This document shows positions 36,288 to 47,250 of a DNA stretch of 64,000 bases, one piece after another. Source of the DNA: Robiginitalea marina. Its GTDB lineage: Bacteria > Bacteroidota > Bacteroidia > Flavobacteriales > Flavobacteriaceae. The translations under genes were made by a program, and so were the position numbers. Within the stretch, counting starts at the first letter, position 1. Every line of letters starts with the position of its first letter. Under the pieces are notes generated by a model. It did no database searches. It was not told the DNA's origin and saw only the letters and a list, made by a program, of their open reading frames with translations. The stretch lies in assembly GCF_024006985.1 (NCBI RefSeq), contig NZ_JAMXIB010000003.1, forward strand, positions 238,650 through 302,649. The letters run 5' to 3'.

Positions 36288-36482
36288 CTATCCGATAACG
36301 CGAACATCGGAGGCAACCAGGCCCTTGCGGCCTTCGGTTTCCTGATATTCTACTTTGTCTCCCTGATTGAGTTGCAGCCCGTCCAGGGCTGTGGCGTGTA
36401 CGAAGATGTCCCTTCCGGTGTCATCGTTCGTGATGAATCCGTAACCTTTTGATTCGTTGAAAAATTTAACGGTACCAGTCAT
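36288..36482 (-). CDS. Cold-shock domain protein
   Basis: A 64-aa single CSD (OB-fold) protein that binds single-stranded nucleic acid. RNP1 is KGYGFI and RNP2 is DIFVHATA, both intact. Size and sequence are standard for bacterial CspA-type RNA chaperones; which paralogue it is (cold-induced or constitutive) cannot be told. It has its own terminator, and a 94-nt AT-rich leader region lies upstream. Confidence 0.96.
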   Translation of the reverse strand: MTGTVKFFNESKGYGFITNDDTGRDIFVHATALDGLQLNQGDKVEYQETEGRKGLVASDVRVIG

Positions 36483-36576
36483 TAAAGTAAAAATTAAAAA
36501 TAATGCTTTGCGAAGGTAATTCTTTTTTGGGAGTTCCCTTTATCCCAATCCCGGATTTTGAGGTTGCAGGGTCGTT

Positions 36577-36831
36577 TCAACTGTTTTTTTCCCGGTTTTC
36601 CCTCATTTTTCGGAGGTTTTCGTCGGTAAGCATGTAGTCTTTCATCTTTTTTCCGCGGCTTTCGAATACCAGGAACAGGGGCATCGCCAGCAAAAAGAGG
36701 CCCACCACGCCAAAGCCGATGTACTTGTTGCCCGCAACGGGGTCCTCTTCCATGAGGCTAAAGCCCAGGGCAATCGCCGCCAGGGAGGCCAAGACGATCA
36801 GCAGTACCACGTATCGCATTAATTTCCGCAT
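36577..36831 (-). CDS. Small two-span membrane protein of unknown function (84 aa)
   Basis: Two hydrophobic helices, residues about 5-24 (LMRYVVLLIVLASLAAIALGF) and 38-57 (IGFGVVGLFLLAMPLFLVF), joined by a short acidic loop, then a basic tail (RGKKMKDYMLTDENLRKMRE). No family is recognised. It starts one base after the ClC gene's stop and is probably co-translated with it, which hints at an accessory role for that transporter. Confidence 0.7.
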   Translation of the reverse strand: MRKLMRYVVLLIVLASLAAIALGFSLMEEDPVAGNKYIGFGVVGLFLLAMPLFLVFESRGKKMKDYMLTDENLRKMRENREKNS

Positions 36832-36832
36832 C

Positions 36833-38620
36833 TCAGGAAGTAAAATTAATCAACTTTCGCCGGTAGGCAGTCAGCAACTTGGATTTGGAGACGAACCCCT
36901 CATACTTCCCGTTGCGGACCACGGGCAGGTTCCAGGCCCCGCTGTCCTGGAACTTTTGCATAACCTGTTGCATGGTGTCGCTGCCGTAAAAGAGCTGTTC
37001 GGGGGGAACCTGCATAAAGGACCCGACCCGGATTTTGTCGTACAGCGTCACGTCAAACATGAATTCGCGGATGTCGTCGAGCAAAACAATGCCTTCCAAC
37101 CGCCCTTCGCCGTCGGTCACGGGGAAGATGTTACGCCCCGATTTGGCAACCGACTGGTGGAGCATTTCCCCAAGGGTCATATCGCTGTTGACGCTTTTGA
37201 AGTCCCTCTCGATGACTTCGTCGAGGTCCATCATGCTGAGCACCGTCTGGTCCCTGTCGTGTGAAATCAGGGCCCCTATGGCCGCCAGTTCACGGGTATA
37301 GATGGTATGGTCCATGGTGTTTTTGGTGATCAGGTACGACATGGCCGCAGAAATCATCAGGGGGACAAAGAGTTCGTACCCCCCGGTGATTTCTGCAATC
37401 AGGAAGATTGCCGTAAGCGGGGCGTGGAGTACCCCCGCGATCAGCCCGGCCATCCCCACAAGGGTGAAATTCGCCTCGCTCACCGAAATCCCCAGGCCGA
37501 GGTTGTTCAGGACCTTTGCGACCACGTTCCCCAGGGCGCTGCCCATCACCATGGTTGGGATAAAAATGCCCCCCGCCCCCCCGGCGGCAAACGTTGTGGT
37601 CATGGCTATCGCCTTGAAAAGGGTGATCCCGAACAGCAACCCGATCACTACCCAGATCTGGTCGGTATAGGCGTCAAAAGGCGTCCTGCCGAGCGCGCTG
37701 AGGTGATCGCCTTCAAGGAGTTTGTTGATAAACCCAAAACCTTCCCCGTACAGGGGCGGGATAAAATAGAGCATCACCCCTATGGCCAGCCCGCCGGCCA
37801 GCAATTTGTATTTCGGGCTCCGAAACTTCCGGAAAAGCGCCATGATGCGGAAATACATTTTGGTGAAATAGATGGAGGCGAAGGCGGTCCCCATCCCCAG
37901 GATGACGTAATACAGGGAATCCCCCACCTGGAAGGTGTCCTTCAGGGCAAAGGTGAACAGGGTTTCGTCTCCCAGGAAAAAATACGAGGTGAGCACCCCG
38001 GAGATCGAAGCCAGCAACAGGGGCAGCATGGAGAGCATGGTCAGGTCGAGGCTGAAGACCTCCACGGCAAAAATAATGGCGGCGATAGGGGCCTGGAAGA
38101 TGGAGGCAATGGCCCCGGCCGAGGCGCAGGCGATCAGCAGGGACCGGTCTTTTGAATTGATGTGCATCGCGCGTGAGACGTTCGAACTCAGGGCAGCCCC
38201 GGTGGCCACGGCCGGCCCCAGCAACCCCACGGAACCCCCGAACCCAACCGTTAGGGGGGCAGTAACCAGGGGGGTAAGGATCTTTTTGGCCTCGATGACC
38301 CCTTTTTTTCGGGAGAGGGCAAAGAGGATGGAAGAAATGGCGTGTTCCAGTTTCTCCCTGTGGACGTATTTCACATAAAGGAATACCAGGGTCAGCCCCA
38401 AAATCGGGAGTACAAAGTACAGCTCGGTGCTCAGGAACAACACCCCCCGGCTCAGGGTCGATTCGATAAAGTAGGTGGTGTTTTTCAGGGTTACCGAGGC
38501 CAGTCCGGCCAGGAAGCCGACCAGTACGCTCATCAGGTGGGTAAAGGTTTTGTGCGAAATGTGCCGGTAGCGCCACTTCAGGAACCTGGTGAGCAGGGTA
38601 TGTCGGGGTAGCTGGGCCAT
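36833..38620 (-). CDS. ClC-family anion channel/transporter with CBS domains
   Basis: A 595-aa membrane protein of the voltage-gated chloride channel family with two C-terminal CBS domains (about residues 455-585). Selectivity-filter segments are seen as TVGFGGSVGLLGPAVATG and AAGGAGGIFIPTMVMGS. At residue 134 the usual gating glutamate (GxEGP or GLEAP in relatives) is leucine (codon CTG at 38219-38221). That change is expected to break proton coupling, so it may act as a channel rather than an H+/Cl- exchanger. It heads an operon with the 84-aa membrane protein. Confidence 0.92.
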   Translation of the reverse strand: MAQLPRHTLLTRFLKWRYRHISHKTFTHLMSVLVGFLAGLASVTLKNTTYFIESTLSRGVLFLSTELYFVLPILGLTLVFLYVKYVHREKLEHAISSILFALSRKKGVIEAKKILTPLVTAPLTVGFGGSVGLLGPAVATGAALSSNVSRAMHINSKDRSLLIACASAGAIASIFQAPIAAIIFAVEVFSLDLTMLSMLPLLLASISGVLTSYFFLGDETLFTFALKDTFQVGDSLYYVILGMGTAFASIYFTKMYFRIMALFRKFRSPKYKLLAGGLAIGVMLYFIPPLYGEGFGFINKLLEGDHLSALGRTPFDAYTDQIWVVIGLLFGITLFKAIAMTTTFAAGGAGGIFIPTMVMGSALGNVVAKVLNNLGLGISVSEANFTLVGMAGLIAGVLHAPLTAIFLIAEITGGYELFVPLMISAAMSYLITKNTMDHTIYTRELAAIGALISHDRDQTVLSMMDLDEVIERDFKSVNSDMTLGEMLHQSVAKSGRNIFPVTDGEGRLEGIVLLDDIREFMFDVTLYDKIRVGSFMQVPPEQLFYGSDTMQQVMQKFQDSGAWNLPVVRNGKYEGFVSKSKLLTAYRRKLINFTS

Positions 38621-38682
38621 ATCCGCAGGCGATGGGTTACCATTACACTTTTTGCGGCTCCCCCCGGGGGGATGGGGAACCG

Positions 38683-40431
38683 TTACTCCTTAAGTCGCAG
38701 GTGCAGTTCGTCCAGCTGCTCCTGCGCGATGGGGGCCGGGGCATCGATCATTACGTCGCGCCCGCTGTTGTTCTTGGGGAAGGCGATAAAGTCGCGTATC
38801 GATTCCTGCCCCCCGAGGATGGCCACCAGGCGGTCCAGCCCAAAGGCGATCCCGCCGTGGGGTGGGGCGCCGTACTGGAAGGCATCCATCAGGAAGCCAA
38901 ATTGTTGCCGGGCTTGTTCCGCGGTAAAGCCCAGGTGGCGGAACATGGTCTCCTGGGTGGGGCGGTCGTGGATCCGGATGGAGCCTCCGCCTATTTCATT
39001 TCCATTGAGCACCAGGTCGTAGGCGTTGGCACGGACGGCCGCCGGGTCGGTATCCAGCAACGCCATTTGCCCGGGCTTGGGGGCCGTGAAGGGGTGGTGC
39101 ATGGCGTGGTAGCGGCCCGATTCCGGGTCGAACTCCAGCAGGGGGAAGTCGACCACCCATAGGGGGGCGAATTCAGACGGGTTGCGAAGCCCCAGCTCCT
39201 CTGCCAGTTTCATGCGCAGCATGCTGAGTTGGGCGCGCGTGGAATCGACCTCCCCTGACAGCACCAGGATCAGGTCCCCTTTTTGTGCGCCGGTACGCGC
39301 CGCCCAGAGGGCCAGGTCTTGCTGGTCGTAAAATTTGTCGACGGAGGATTTGAAAGCGCCGTCCTCATTGCAGCGCACATACACCAGCCCTTTGGCCCCG
39401 ACCTGTGGCCTTTTGACCCACTCGGTAAGGGTGTCGATCTCCTTCCTCGTAAAGCGGTTCCCCCCGGGCACGGCCAGGCCCACGACCAGTTGTGCCTGGT
39501 TAAAAACAGAAAAGTCGCGGTGTTGGGCCACCTCATTGAGCTCCCCGAACTCCATGCCAAAGCGTATGTCGGGTTTATCGGACCCGTACCGCCTGAGGGC
39601 CTCGTCATAGGTCATCCTTGGGATGGATTCCAGGTGCACCCCGCAGATGGTTTCCAGCAGGTGGAGGGTAAGCCCCCCAAAGGCGTTCAGGATGTCCTCC
39701 TGTTCCACGAAAGCCATTTCGCAATCGATCTGGGTGAATTCTGGCTGGCGGTCTGCCCTCAGGTCCTCATCCCGGAAACACTTAACGATCTGGAAGTATT
39801 TGTCCATCCCCCCCACCATCAGCAATTGCTTGAAGGTTTGGGGTGACTGGGGCAGGGCGTAAAACTGCCCTTCGTTCATCCGGCTGGGCACGACAAAGTC
39901 CCGGGCCCCTTCCGGGGTGGATTTAATCAGGTAGGGGGTTTCGATTTCAATAAATCCCTGAGCGGAAAGGTACTTGCGCACTTCCATGGCGACGCGGGAG
40001 CGGAAAATCAGCTTCTCCTTTACGGGGTTCCTGCGGATATCCAGGTAGCGGTACTTCATGCGGAGTTCTTCCCCCCCGTCGGTCTGGTCCTCTATGGTAA
40101 ATGGGGGGGTGAGGGAGGGGTTGAGCACCTGCAGCCCGGTGGCCAGCACTTCGATGCCCCCGGTCGGGATTTTGGGGTTTTTGGAAGCCCTTTCAATCAC
40201 TTCCCCGGTCACCTGCAGCACGAATTCGCGCCCGGCTTCCCGGGCCTGTTGCAAAAGCTCCACAGAGGTGCGCTCCTGGTCAAACACCAGTTGGGTGATG
40301 CCGTACCGGTCCCGCAGGTCAATCCAGACCACGAAACCTTTGTCCCGGACCTTCTGCACCCACCCGGCCAGGGTAACGCTCTGGCCGATATGCGATTCGC
40401 GGAGTTCCCCGCAGGTGTGAGATCTGTACAT
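38683..40431 (-). CDS. aspS: Aspartyl-tRNA synthetase
   Basis: A 582-aa class II synthetase. The N-terminal OB-fold ([21 protein letters not shown]) binds the anticodon, class II motif 2 is [20 protein letters not shown], and motif 3 is [15 protein letters not shown] bacterial GAD insertion domain lies in between. The length is standard for bacterial AspRS. A good promoter is present at 40452-40483. Confidence 0.97.
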   Translation of the reverse strand: MYRSHTCGELRESHIGQSVTLAGWVQKVRDKGFVVWIDLRDRYGITQLVFDQERTSVELLQQAREAGREFVLQVTGEVIERASKNPKIPTGGIEVLATGLQVLNPSLTPPFTIEDQTDGGEELRMKYRYLDIRRNPVKEKLIFRSRVAMEVRKYLSAQGFIEIETPYLIKSTPEGARDFVVPSRMNEGQFYALPQSPQTFKQLLMVGGMDKYFQIVKCFRDEDLRADRQPEFTQIDCEMAFVEQEDILNAFGGLTLHLLETICGVHLESIPRMTYDEALRRYGSDKPDIRFGMEFGELNEVAQHRDFSVFNQAQLVVGLAVPGGNRFTRKEIDTLTEWVKRPQVGAKGLVYVRCNEDGAFKSSVDKFYDQQDLALWAARTGAQKGDLILVLSGEVDSTRAQLSMLRMKLAEELGLRNPSEFAPLWVVDFPLLEFDPESGRYHAMHHPFTAPKPGQMALLDTDPAAVRANAYDLVLNGNEIGGGSIRIHDRPTQETMFRHLGFTAEQARQQFGFLMDAFQYGAPPHGGIAFGLDRLVAILGGQESIRDFIAFPKNNSGRDVMIDAPAPIAQEQLDELHLRLKE

Positions 40432-40451
40432 ATTCCCTCGGATTATGCCTG

Positions 40452-40483
40452 CAAAGGTACGATGGAAAGGCGGAAGCGTACAA
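40452..40483 (-). promoter_or_regulatory. aspS promoter
   Basis: On the minus strand, TACCTTTG (40459-40452) lies 20 nt before the aspS ATG, with TTG (40483-40481) 21 nt upstream of it: a full TTG-N21-TAnnTTTG promoter. Confidence 0.7.
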
Positions 40484-40534
40484 GGGTTCCCCCAAACTTC
40501 CCCCGCCTTTTTCTTCCCTGGGCGTGCCGCCGCC

Positions 40535-43500
40535 TCAGGCCGCCTGTTCCAGGGCCTGGGGCGAGGCCACCACCCTGGGTTTTTTGCCTTTCAGCGCAAT
40601 CTTGAGCCGGTAGCTGATGTTGAAAAGTACCGGGACGATGATCAGGGTCAGGAAGGTGGCCACCAGCAGGCCGAAGATCACCGTCCAGGCCAACGGCCCC
40701 CAGAAAATCACGTTGTCGCCCCCGATGTACAGCTGCGGGTCAAATTCCGAAAAGAGGGAGAAAAAGTTGATGTTCAGCCCGATGGCCAGCGGGATCAGCC
40801 CCAGGACCGTGGTAATGGCCGTGAGCAGTACCGGCCGCAGGCGGGCCTTCCCGCCCTTTATGATAGCTTCCGTTACCTCGGGCATGGAGAGCAGGTCTTT
40901 GTCATCCAGGCCCAGGGCTACTTTTTTGCGGTCGATCAGGATTTGGGTATAGTCGAGCAGGACCACCCCATTGTTCACCACGATCCCGGCCAAAGCGATG
41001 ATCCCCATCATGGTCATCATGATGACAAAAGGCCAGCCGGTGATCATCAGGCCCCCGAATACCCCGATAAAGCTCAGGAAAATCGCAGTCATGATTATGG
41101 TGGGCTTGGAAATACCCCCGAACTGGAAAACCAGGATGAGCATAATCAGCCCCAGGCCTGAGAAAAAGGCCCCCATCAGGAAGTTCATCTGTTTGTTCTG
41201 TTCCTCGATCTGGCCGGTGTAATCGACCTTGACGCCGGCCGGCATTCCTTCGAAGCCCTTCATGGCCTCCTGGATTTCCGCGACGATGGCCCCGGCGTCG
41301 GTATATCCGGGCTCCAGGGCCGAATAAATGGTCACCACCCTTTTGGCATCGCGGTGCTTAATGGCGCTGAAGGAAGAAGTATTCCGCTGACGGGCCACCG
41401 CAGAGACCGGGATTTCCCGGAGCTGCCCCGAAGCCGGGTCGCGGAAGGTGATGTTCTGGTTGAACAGGGTACTGGTATTGTACCGCTGGCCTTCCCCGAA
41501 GCGGACATTGATGTCGTAGTCTTCCCCATCCTTTTTATAGATTCCGGCTTTGTCCCCGAAAAGCGCCTGCCGGAGCTGTTGCCCGACCTGGCCTGCGGAA
41601 ACCCCGAGTTCCCCTGCCTTTTCGCGGTCCACCACCACCTCCATGGAAGGTTTGCCCTTGTTTACATCGATCTTCAGTTCCTCTATGCCGGCGATATTCC
41701 TGCCGTTGACAAAGTTGCGCACGCGCTCGGCCACATTGATCAGGGTATCGTAATCGGACCCTTCCAGTTCAATGTTGATGGGGTACCCGGCAGGGGGCCC
41801 CACGGCATCTTTTTCAACGCTGATGGTAACCCCAGGGTAAATCCCCTTCAGGCCGTCCTGTATCTTTTTGCGGAGTTCCTCCGTATCGCGCCCCTGGCGG
41901 AACTTGAATTCCCGCATAGAGAGGGTGATCTTGCCCCGGTGCGGCATTTCCGCCGCCGACCCGCCTTCGGTAAACGGGTTTTCCGCTCCCCGGCCCACCT
42001 GGGAAACGGAGGATTCCACCAGCAGGTTTTGGTCCCCCATCATGTAGGCGTCGCTGTCTGCAATGGCGTAAACGCGTTTTTCTATAGCCCGGGTGATTTC
42101 ATTGGTTTTCTCAATGGCCGTCCCCTGGGGGTATTCAATATATACATAGATCTCGTTAGGGGTATTGTCGGGGAAGAATTCCACCTTGGTGCGGCCGCTG
42201 CCCAGGGAGGCGCCGAAACCGATAAAGGCCGCGATGAGCAGGAGGAACATAGTCCCTGAATACCAGTAGACATTCCGGCCTTTAAGGGCCTTTTTTAACT
42301 GGTTTTCATAGAAGTTTTCCATTTTCCTAAGCGTATTCGCCTGGAAGCGGTTTGCCGATTTTTTGAGGACGTATTTGTAGACCCAGAACAACCCGGCGGT
42401 CACGAGCATCAGGGAACCCAGCCCCCTCATGGAACCCCCAAGCACCAGGATGAAGAGCCCGATGCCGCCCAAAATCGCCGTCAGGCGGAGCAATTGTTTG
42501 CGGGTCAGTTCTTTCTCCCCTGTTTCCATGAAACTGGACACCAGCATGGAATTCATGAAGATGGCCACAAACAGGGAGGACCCGAGCACCACGGAAAGGG
42601 TGATGGGGAAGAAGATCATAAACTCGCCCATAATCCCGGGCCACATGCCCAGGGGGACAAAGGCGGCCACCGTGGTGGCTGTGGAAATAATGATGGGCAC
42701 GGCGATTTCCCCAATCCCTTTTTTCGCGGCGGCTATGCGGCCCATCCCTTCCTCATCCATGAGGCGATACACGTTTTCGACCACCACCACCCCGTTGTCG
42801 ACCAGCATCCCCAGGCCCATAATGAGGCCGAAAAGGATCATGGTGTTCAGGGTGTACCCCATGGCAGACAGGATCATGAACGACATGAACATCGACATGG
42901 GGATGGCAAAGCCCACAAAGAGGGCGTTGCGGAATCCCAGGAAGAACATCAGCACGGTCACCACCAAAATGATCCCGAAAATAATGTTGTTCACCAGGTC
43001 GTCTACCTGGTTGAGGGTACGGCTGGAAGAATCGTTGGCAATGCTAACCTCCAGGTCTGGCGGGAGGTAGGTTTGCCGGGCCTCTTCCAGGATCTCGCGG
43101 ATTTTCGTGGAGGCGTCAATGGCGTTTTTGCCCGAGCGTTTCTTGATGTCGAGCATCACCACGCTTTCGCCCCTATCGCGCGCAAAGGTGGTTTTTTCCT
43201 CTTCCTTAAAGGTAACCGTGGCGATATCTTTCAGGTAAATGGCGTCTCCCTTTTCCGATTTCACCACAAAATTTTCCAGGTCCGACGGCCGTTCGATTTC
43301 GCCCAGTACCCGTATGGTGCGCCGTTGCCCGTCGGTTTTCAGGTTTCCTGCCGAAAGGGTCACGTTCCCATTGGCAATGGCGCCCAGCACGTCCTGGAAA
43401 CTGACCTTGGCGGCCATCATCTTGTAGCTGTCCACGGCAACCTCCACCTCTTTCTCCTGCACCCCGCGAAGGTCCACCTCCTTGATCTCAGGCAGGTCTT

Positions 43501-44041
43501 CTATGGCATCCTCCAGTTCTTCGGCGTACTCCTTGAGTTTGTCCACCGGATAATCGCCGGTGATGTTTACGTTCATTATGGGGAACGATTCCGAGAGGTT
43601 CAGGTCAAAAACGTTGGGCTCCACCTTGGCCCCGTTGAATACGGGCCAGTCTTCCCCGGCCTTTTCGCTGTCGACCTCGTCCTTGACGCGTTGCTTGGCG
43701 AATTCCACGGAAATTTCTTCGTCGAATTCCACCACGATCATCGAATAGTCTTCCTGGGAGGTGGAGGTGATTTCCACCACATTGCTCAGGTTTTTAAGCC
43801 GGTCTTCCAGCGGGTCGGTCAGGAGCCTTTCCACATCCTCGGCCGTGTTCCCCGGGTAGGGGGTGCTGATGTAGATCTTGGTGTCCTTCACCTCGGGGAA
43901 GTCTTCCCTTGGCATCGAAAAATAGGAGGAGAGCCCGACCAGGAAAAAGATCCCGATCATGACATACACCACCGAGGGGTTGTCAATGGCCCACGACGAG
44001 AGCCGGAATTCCTTGTCTGCGTTTTTGCGTTGCCTGCTCAT
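40535..44041 (-). CDS. RND multidrug efflux permease
   Basis: A 1168-aa inner-membrane pump of the HAE1/AcrB type. The proton-relay helix reads [12 protein letters not shown]; the first relay Asp is kept and the second of the AcrB DD pair is Asn, as in many Bacteroidota members. It is about 120 residues longer than AcrB: near residues 504-570 there is an insert with two extra hydrophobic segments ([17 protein letters not shown] and [15 protein letters not shown]). Its ATG overlaps the adaptor stop by four bases (ATGA). It is the last gene of the tetR-tolC-adaptor-permease operon. Confidence 0.94.
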   Translation of the reverse strand: MSRQRKNADKEFRLSSWAIDNPSVVYVMIGIFFLVGLSSYFSMPREDFPEVKDTKIYISTPYPGNTAEDVERLLTDPLEDRLKNLSNVVEITSTSQEDYSMIVVEFDEEISVEFAKQRVKDEVDSEKAGEDWPVFNGAKVEPNVFDLNLSESFPIMNVNITGDYPVDKLKEYAEELEDAIEDLPEIKEVDLRGVQEKEVEVAVDSYKMMAAKVSFQDVLGAIANGNVTLSAGNLKTDGQRRTIRVLGEIERPSDLENFVVKSEKGDAIYLKDIATVTFKEEEKTTFARDRGESVVMLDIKKRSGKNAIDASTKIREILEEARQTYLPPDLEVSIANDSSSRTLNQVDDLVNNIIFGIILVVTVLMFFLGFRNALFVGFAIPMSMFMSFMILSAMGYTLNTMILFGLIMGLGMLVDNGVVVVENVYRLMDEEGMGRIAAAKKGIGEIAVPIIISTATTVAAFVPLGMWPGIMGEFMIFFPITLSVVLGSSLFVAIFMNSMLVSSFMETGEKELTRKQLLRLTAILGGIGLFILVLGGSMRGLGSLMLVTAGLFWVYKYVLKKSANRFQANTLRKMENFYENQLKKALKGRNVYWYSGTMFLLLIAAFIGFGASLGSGRTKVEFFPDNTPNEIYVYIEYPQGTAIEKTNEITRAIEKRVYAIADSDAYMMGDQNLLVESSVSQVGRGAENPFTEGGSAAEMPHRGKITLSMREFKFRQGRDTEELRKKIQDGLKGIYPGVTISVEKDAVGPPAGYPINIELEGSDYDTLINVAERVRNFVNGRNIAGIEELKIDVNKGKPSMEVVVDREKAGELGVSAGQVGQQLRQALFGDKAGIYKKDGEDYDINVRFGEGQRYNTSTLFNQNITFRDPASGQLREIPVSAVARQRNTSSFSAIKHRDAKRVVTIYSALEPGYTDAGAIVAEIQEAMKGFEGMPAGVKVDYTGQIEEQNKQMNFLMGAFFSGLGLIMLILVFQFGGISKPTIIMTAIFLSFIGVFGGLMITGWPFVIMMTMMGIIALAGIVVNNGVVLLDYTQILIDRKKVALGLDDKDLLSMPEVTEAIIKGGKARLRPVLLTAITTVLGLIPLAIGLNINFFSLFSEFDPQLYIGGDNVIFWGPLAWTVIFGLLVATFLTLIIVPVLFNISYRLKIALKGKKPRVVASPQALEQAA

Positions 44042-45216
44042 GCCCTGTTAATGATTTCGATTGCCTGTCCCTCCCGGACCCTCCGGGCGCCTTCAATGAT
44101 GATGTACTCCCCTTCGCTGACCCCGCTAAGGATCTCGATCACGTCCCCCTGGGCAAGGCCGGTACGGACAACCCGGCGGACGGCTTTGCCCACCTGATCG
44201 TCTCCGACCCCTTCGGCCACGTACACGAATTGTTCCCCCTGGGAGTTCTCCGATATGGCCCCCGGCGGAATCAGCAGGGCTTCGGGGTTGGTATAGTCGT
44301 TGATGCGCACCCTGGCCGTAAGGTTGGGCTTGATGTCACCCCCTTTGTTGGGCACCGGGATCTCGACCCTGAAGGTGCGGTTCGCAGGGTTGATGTAGTT
44401 CCCGGTCTGCCGCACTTCCGTGGTGATGCTGTCGCCCAGCACCGGGATAAAGATCTGCACCTGTTTGCCGGCGGTGACCCCGTCGAGGTGGCTCTCCGGC
44501 ACATCGACCTGCACGTACATTTCAGCGAGGTTGATCAGCCTGAAGACAGGCATCCCTGCCCCCGGGTTTACGGTGCTCCCCTCTTCCTGCATCACTTCGT
44601 CCACAATGCCGCTGAAAGGGGCCCGTATAATGGATTTCGCAAGTTGTGATTCGGCCTGTTTTACCTGGTTCACTGCGGCTTCGTAGGAGGCTTTGGCCTG
44701 GAGGTACTGGATCTCGGACCCGATGTTTTGTTCCCACAGGCGTTTCTGGCGTTCGAAGGTAGTCTCCGACAGGGCGGCCTGGGTGCGAAGCTGTTCCAGG
44801 GCGGAAGCCATCCCGCCGTCGTCGATCCTTGCCAGGACCTGGCCTTTGGCCACTGCGTCCCCGTCCTTTACGAGCACCCGCACAAGGGTCCCCGCCATTT
44901 CAGGATAGAGCAACACATTCTGCCGGGTCTGCACATCGCCCTGTAGTTCGAGGTAATGCACAAAAGGCCTTGGGCTCAGCTCCAGGGTGCTGACCAGGGG
45001 CACGTTCTTTTTGAGCTCCCTGCTCTGGATGGCAGAATCCACCCTGCGCAGGGAGGTGGCCAGGGCCCTTTGTTCCTCAGCAAGGGCTTTCTTTTTCTCC
45101 TTGATTTGCTCCAGGCTTCCGGAGGCGAGCAGTTCTTCCAGGGATGTATTTCCATTCCCCCCGCAGGCGGTTAGCAACAGGAGCAGCAGGGGTATCCGGA
45201 TGAGGGCATTTTTCAT
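44038..45216 (-). CDS. RND efflux periplasmic adaptor (MFP) lipoprotein
   Basis: A 392-aa membrane-fusion protein. The ATG used gives a lipobox (LLLLLLTACGG). Coiled-coil helices appear in the first 85 residues (EQIKEKKKALAEEQRALATSL) and in the hairpin (ALEQLRTQAALSETTFERQ), with lipoyl half-motifs (LVRVLVKDGDAVAKGQVLARI, IIRAPFSGIVDEVMQEEGSTV) and a beta-barrel domain. It bridges the RND permease and the TolC-type channel. The gene order outer-membrane factor, adaptor, permease is typical of Bacteroidota. Confidence 0.94.
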   Translation of the reverse strand: MKNALIRIPLLLLLLTACGGNGNTSLEELLASGSLEQIKEKKKALAEEQRALATSLRRVDSAIQSRELKKNVPLVSTLELSPRPFVHYLELQGDVQTRQNVLLYPEMAGTLVRVLVKDGDAVAKGQVLARIDDGGMASALEQLRTQAALSETTFERQKRLWEQNIGSEIQYLQAKASYEAAVNQVKQAESQLAKSIIRAPFSGIVDEVMQEEGSTVNPGAGMPVFRLINLAEMYVQVDVPESHLDGVTAGKQVQIFIPVLGDSITTEVRQTGNYINPANRTFRVEIPVPNKGGDIKPNLTARVRINDYTNPEALLIPPGAISENSQGEQFVYVAEGVGDDQVGKAVRRVVRTGLAQGDVIEILSGVSEGEYIIIEGARRVREGQAIEIINRA

Positions 45217-45268
45217 GGGGCGATACGGTATTGACGGGTTCACAATGTTCTTTTTCGAAATCTGGGGG

Positions 45269-46609
45269 TTAATAGGTGTTCAGGATGGTTTCGAGGGCCG
45301 TTTTGCGGTTGATCACATCGACCATGGCCTGCAGGAATTCCTGCTGGGCCGTGTATAGTTGCGTCTGGGCCTGCCGCAGGTCGAAACTGGAGGCCAGCCC
45401 TTCGGAATACTTTATCTCGTTCTTGGTTTCGATCCGCTCGGCCAGGGCCAGGTTCTCCTTGCTGGTCTGGTACGATTCAATGGCCAGCAGGTAATCGCTT
45501 TTGGCCTGCTCCAGCTGTAGCTGTAGTTTTTCCTCGGTTTCCTTTAACTGGGTTTTCGCCTTTTCCAGGGCAATTTTGGCGCGCTGGGTACTGGCGCTCC
45601 TTTTAAGGGAACTGAAAATCGGGATGTTCAGGTCAAAGCCCAGGATGGACGATTCAAAACTCTGGGCATCGGTCCCCACAGCGGTGAAGGGGTCTCCGAA
45701 ACCGGTCCACCCGTAGTTCAGGAAGGCGTTCAGGGTGGGCAGCGCCCGGCTCCGGGCCAGTTTCCATTCAAAATACCGCTGCTCATTGAGGTTCAGGGTG
45801 AGCTTGTAATCGGTATTGTTCTCCAGCTCAAAAGGGGTTTCCAGCAGCTCTGGCCGGGTTTCCTGGGCCACCAGGTCGTCGAGATCCTGGGTGAGCGCGG
45901 TAGGGTGGTCAAGGGGGAGGCCCATCACCACATTGAGCATCTGCAGGGTAAGCGTTTCCAGGCGTTCATTGCTGCGGAGGATATTCTGAAGGTTGGAAAG
46001 GGTGATTTGCAACTGCTCCACGCTTTCTTCCTCCCCCAACCCGTTTTCGTAAAGCTGCCGGGTTTCATAAAGGTTCTTTTCCACTGCCGCGATATTCTTC
46101 AAGAGGATGGCCACGCTCTCCCGCGCCAGGAGCGCATTCCCATAGGCTTCCACCACAGCCTTGCGGACTTCCTGATCCGTTTTTTCCTTGTTGTTGGCGC
46201 TGTAGCTCAAAAAGGCCCTGGTCGCCTGCACCCCCACAAGGTAAGACCCGTCGAAGATCTGCTGCCTGAGAGTGGCCGTCGCGGCCAGGGAGCGGGGCGG
46301 GCCAAACACCAGGGGGACAAAGGTGCCGGGTTCCCCTCCGGGGAAAAACTCCCCGGGGACCAGGGAAACGGGTTGTTTCAACTGGTCCTGGTAGCTCACC
46401 GCGCCGTTGATTTGGGGTAATCCCTCGGCGATGGTTTCCCATTTTTGCTTTTGGGCATCCTCTACGTCGCGGTCGGCGTTTATGGCGCTGTAATTGTGTT
46501 CCAGGGCAAACTGTATGGCTTCTCTCAGGCTGAACTGTGTGGGCAGGTCCTGAGCATTCCCAAGGAACAGCGTAAACAGCAAAATCCCGCAAATGGTGAC
46601 AAGGCGCAT
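45269..46609 (-). CDS. TolC-family outer-membrane efflux protein
   Basis: A 446-aa outer-membrane channel with signal peptide (ICGILLFTLFLGNAQD) and two TolC/OEP repeats of long helices (for example LREAIQFALEHNYSAINADRDVEDAQ, with later KIALEKAKTQLKETEEKLQ and LRQAQTQLYTAQQEF). It provides the exit duct of the pump. Its start codon abuts the regulator's stop with no gap, so it is co-translated with the TetR gene. Confidence 0.92.
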   Translation of the reverse strand: MRLVTICGILLFTLFLGNAQDLPTQFSLREAIQFALEHNYSAINADRDVEDAQKQKWETIAEGLPQINGAVSYQDQLKQPVSLVPGEFFPGGEPGTFVPLVFGPPRSLAATATLRQQIFDGSYLVGVQATRAFLSYSANNKEKTDQEVRKAVVEAYGNALLARESVAILLKNIAAVEKNLYETRQLYENGLGEEESVEQLQITLSNLQNILRSNERLETLTLQMLNVVMGLPLDHPTALTQDLDDLVAQETRPELLETPFELENNTDYKLTLNLNEQRYFEWKLARSRALPTLNAFLNYGWTGFGDPFTAVGTDAQSFESSILGFDLNIPIFSSLKRSASTQRAKIALEKAKTQLKETEEKLQLQLEQAKSDYLLAIESYQTSKENLALAERIETKNEIKYSEGLASSFDLRQAQTQLYTAQQEFLQAMVDVINRKTALETILNTY

Positions 46610-47215
46610 TTAATCGAAATTTGAATTGATGATAGTATTTAGTATAGCCCTTCCCTGTGGCGTTACAATGCCCCGCAGGTGGTATTCCAGGTATTCTTCC
46701 ATGAGGCTAACCATGGGGAAGGCGTGGCGGGGGAAAAGCGCATCGTCCTTCAGACTGGTGACCCCTGAAAAATAAATCCGGGAAACAAAGTCGACATTTA
46801 GGTTTTGCCGGTAGATGCCCTGTTCCATCCCCCGCACGAGGTTTTCGCGCACGCATTCCTGCATCATCTCGTATTGTTTCTGGTGCAGGGTGCTATAGAT
46901 TTGGGGGTAGTATTTCTTCAGCTGGTGCTGGGGGGAGGATTTTTCGTTTTTCAGGTTCAGCAGGGCAAACCGCTTTATCTCGTAGAGCTCTTCGATGGGG
47001 TTCTTGTCCTGGTCGCAGATGCAGCCAATCCCGTGGGCGATCTTCTCAAATAGCGACAGGGTGCATTGTTCCACCAGTTCGGTTTTGTTGCCGAAATGGG
47101 CGTAAATCGTCTTCTTGGAGATCCCCATCTGCTCGGCGAGGTCATCCATGGTGACGCTTTTGAACCCCAGGTTGAGGAAGAGGTCCGTGGCCTTTTCCAG
47201 GATTTGGTCTTTCAT
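46610..47215 (-). CDS. TetR/AcrR family transcriptional regulator
   Basis: A 201-aa repressor. The N-terminal helix-turn-helix reads MDDLAEQMGISKKTIYAHFGNK (about residues 22-43), typical of TetR; the C-terminal ligand domain is specific to this family and binds an unknown compound. It is first in the efflux operon, so autoregulation is likely. A candidate operator is at 47232-47261 over its own promoter. Confidence 0.92.
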   Translation of the reverse strand: MKDQILEKATDLFLNLGFKSVTMDDLAEQMGISKKTIYAHFGNKTELVEQCTLSLFEKIAHGIGCICDQDKNPIEELYEIKRFALLNLKNEKSSPQHQLKKYYPQIYSTLHQKQYEMMQECVRENLVRGMEQGIYRQNLNVDFVSRIYFSGVTSLKDDALFPRHAFPMVSLMEEYLEYHLRGIVTPQGRAILNTIINSNFD

Positions 47216-47220
47216 GGGGC

Positions 47221-47250
47221 CAAAAGTACACAGGAAACTATTAAAACAAA
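47221..47250 (-). promoter_or_regulatory. Promoter of the TetR/efflux operon, probably leaderless
   Basis: On the minus strand TACTTTTG (47228-47221) has TTTG (47250-47247) 18 nt upstream. Only five bases (GCCCC) separate the box from the ATG at 47215, so the mRNA would start at the start codon. Confidence 0.72.

Noticed and set aside
42494..44197. A long open frame (567 codons) on the plus strand
   Set aside because: It is antisense to the RND permease and adaptor genes; its composition (His, Gly, Pro-rich) is typical of a shadow frame in GC-rich DNA.
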